Below the pieces are notes generated by a model that saw nothing but the letters and a program-made list of their open reading frames with translations, did no database searches and was not told the origin of the DNA. Position numbers and translations under genes: made by a program. This document shows positions 5,605 to 6,405 of a stretch of DNA of 6,405 nucleotides, piece by piece. This DNA comes from Chlorobiales bacterium (lineage in GTDB: Bacteria; Bacteroidota; Chlorobiia; Chlorobiales; Chlorobiaceae), in the NCBI GenBank assembly GCA_022360415.1, contig JAKSDB010000231.1:1-6405 (forward strand). Direction: 5' to 3'. Every line of letters starts with the position of its first letter. The first letter of the stretch is position 1.

Positions 5605-6020
5605 CCTGCTCCAAAACCATACACATCACCACAAAAGGGTTCTCCGATATCATCGACCTTACAAGTATGGTGGATGCCGTTATCGGCGAATCGGGAATCC
5701 GGGAGGGAATCGTCAACATCTCGGCCATAGGCTCGACAGCGTCGATAACAACCATGGAATTCGAACCTGCTCTTGTTGAAGACTTGAGGGAAAAACTTGA
5801 ACAGCTCATTTCCAGCAAGGAGCGCAGCCGCCATTCGGAAACATGGGGTGACGATAACGGTTTTTCACATATGAGGGCGTCACTGATGGGGCCTGGAGTA
5901 ACAATGCCGGTAAGCAGGGGAAAGCTTGTACGGGGAACGTGGCAGCAGGTCGTTTACATCGATCATGACAACCGTTCGAGAGACCGTGAAGTGTTTGTCC
6001 AGATTATCGGGGAACAGTAA
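5601..6020 (+). CDS. YjbQ family protein (UPF0047, secondary thiamine-phosphate synthase-like)
   Basis: 139 residues, the normal length of the UPF0047/YjbQ family. E. coli YjbQ has weak thiamine-phosphate synthase activity when overproduced; the natural role is not established. Visible signature: GSTASITTMEFEP (44-56), H78, GDDNGFSHMRASLMGP (83-98), PV..GKLVRGTWQQV (103-117) and DHDNRSRDREVFV (121-133). This is the bacterial subgroup in which the HTS/HTT motif of E. coli YjbQ is replaced by GSTA. In addition Phe88 stands where I expect His in the frequent GDGNGHSH motif, leaving H78 and H90 of the presumed active-site His group. The ATG at 5601 overlaps the stop of the chlorophyll synthase gene (ATGA), which implies one transcript and coupled translation; no clear Shine-Dalgarno is seen. 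Whether the pairing has a functional meaning in pigment metabolism is unknown. Confidence 0.88.
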   Translation: MTCSKTIHITTKGFSDIIDLTSMVDAVIGESGIREGIVNISAIGSTASITTMEFEPALVEDLREKLEQLISSKERSRHSETWGDDNGFSHMRASLMGPGVTMPVSRGKLVRGTWQQVVYIDHDNRSRDREVFVQIIGEQ

Positions 6021-6028
6021 CCCTGTAA

Positions 6029-6165
6029 GGCACCTCTATTTATTGTCATGAGCGGCACAAGAGCAAGGCGAACGGAGCCAGAGAAACCGGAGTGTACACG
6101 GAGTACATGAGGATTTCGAGCAACGCTCAACGAAGCAATTGAATCGCGGAATAAATAGAGGTGCC
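6029..6165 (+). repeat. Dispersed repeat, copy C (137 bp, intact ends)
   Basis: The ends are a perfect 16-bp terminal inverted repeat, GGCACCTCTATTTATT and AATAAATAGAGGTGCC. The interior matches copy B over most of its length. A small conserved hairpin TGTAC/GTACA (TGTACacggaGTACA here, TGTACaagagaGTACA in copy B) sits in the middle, with the loop variable and the stem kept. No ORF for a transposase is present. A TA lies close to both outer edges (6025-6026 and 6167-6168), but a target duplication is not clear. It fills nearly the whole gap between the YjbQ gene and the glycosyltransferase. Confidence 0.9.
6158..6163 (+). promoter_or_regulatory. Ribosome binding site of the glycosyltransferase, inside repeat copy C
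   Basis: GAGGTG lies 8 nt upstream of the ATG at 6172 and is the only Shine-Dalgarno-like sequence there. It belongs to the right terminal inverted repeat of copy C, so the mobile repeat appears to have supplied, or replaced, the translation signal. The same bases are complementary to the left end of the repeat (CACCTC at 6031-6036). Confidence 0.55.
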
Positions 6166-6171
6166 CTAAAC

Positions 6172-6405
6172 ATGAACTTTTCCCATACACCCGACATATC
6201 GGTTATACTGCCGACATTCAATCGAGAAAAAGTCCTTGGACGAGCAGTCCAAAGCGTTATCGGACAGACATTTACCGACTGGGAACTTGTCATCGTCGAT
6301 GACGGCAGCACCGATAAAACTTTCGAGCGTATATCGGAGTTCATGGAAAAGCACGACACCATTCGTTACATGAAACACTCGAACCGCAAGGCAGCTCTTT
6401 CGAGA
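6172..6405 (+). CDS. Family 2 glycosyltransferase, N-terminal part (runs off right edge)
   Basis: 78 codons are open to the end of the window. The product begins MNFSHTPDISVILPTFNREK, the first strand and nucleotide-binding loop of a GT-A fold, followed by AVQSVIGQTFTDWELVIVDD and GSTDKT, the standard GT2 pattern with the first Asp pair (DDGSTD) that contacts the nucleotide-sugar. NRKAALSR at the edge corresponds to the N.G...ARN region. No signal peptide or membrane segment is visible in this part. Such enzymes transfer sugars in LPS or exopolysaccharide synthesis; the substrate cannot be told. The ATG at 6172 is chosen because it fits the domain start and has GAGGTG 8 nt upstream. It may be cotranscribed with the YjbQ gene through the repeat. 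Confidence 0.9.
   Translation, partial: MNFSHTPDISVILPTFNREKVLGRAVQSVIGQTFTDWELVIVDDGSTDKTFERISEFMEKHDTIRYMKHSNRKAALSR

Noticed and set aside
4273..6190. Two minus-strand ORFs (4273-4470 and 5963-6190) share the peptide pattern VHSGFSGS.RL...PL.T..RGAL
   Set aside because: The shared peptide is simply the translation of repeat copies B and C on the opposite strand. It has no ribosome binding site or conserved boundary, and is explained by the DNA repeat.
1..6405. CRISPR array, tRNA, rRNA, integrase or toxin-antitoxin module
   Set aside because: No regularly spaced direct repeats, cloverleaf, rRNA-like sequence or relevant protein motif was seen on either strand.

Overview
The window looks like a stretch of chromosome from a green sulfur bacterium (Chlorobiaceae: Chlorobium, Chlorobaculum or Prosthecochloris type). 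Three things point there. Two tandem small 2[4Fe-4S] ferredoxins closely resemble Chlorobium ferredoxins (ALYITEECTYC start, long spacing inside the second cysteine motif). A (bacterio)chlorophyll synthase lies just downstream. Base composition is moderate. No database search was possible, so the genus is not fixed.

Layout, left to right. Positions 1-812 (minus strand) hold the N-terminal three quarters of hisC, histidinol-phosphate aminotransferase. A divergent intergenic region (813-1060) carries a short degenerate copy of a repeat (847-906) and a possible promoter. It leads into a small, divergent ECF-type sigma factor-like gene (1061 or 1064 to 1486), which ends at a strong intrinsic terminator (1502-1534). 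Next come hldD (1604-2593, LPS heptose epimerase) and phoH (2608-3576, PhoH-family ATPase, TTG start), 14 bp apart and probably cotranscribed. Two ferredoxin genes follow (3675-3863 and 4071-4256). Each seems to have its own promoter and its own downstream hairpin, and the second ends at a very strong terminator (4284-4318). A 346-bp intergenic stretch contains a second repeat copy (4375-4518). It is followed by a chlorophyll synthase gene (chlG/bchG, 4603-5604) that overlaps a YjbQ-family gene by 4 bp (5601-6020). A third, well-preserved repeat copy (6029-6165) separates this pair from a family 2 glycosyltransferase gene that runs off the right edge (6172-6405).

How the genes fit together. 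The ferredoxins accept electrons from the FeS-type photosynthetic reaction centre and supply them to carbon fixation, while the chlorophyll synthase esterifies the pigments of that reaction centre, so the centre of the window is photosynthesis-related. hldD and the glycosyltransferase suggest envelope polysaccharide synthesis. hisC and phoH are housekeeping genes.

The coding content is ordinary and I did not find an undescribed multi-gene system. The most noteworthy items are a dispersed repeat with terminal inverted repeats present three times in 6.4 kb, one copy of which appears to supply the ribosome binding site of the glycosyltransferase; the small sigma-like protein with a shortened region 2; and several genes with no recognisable Shine-Dalgarno sequence.
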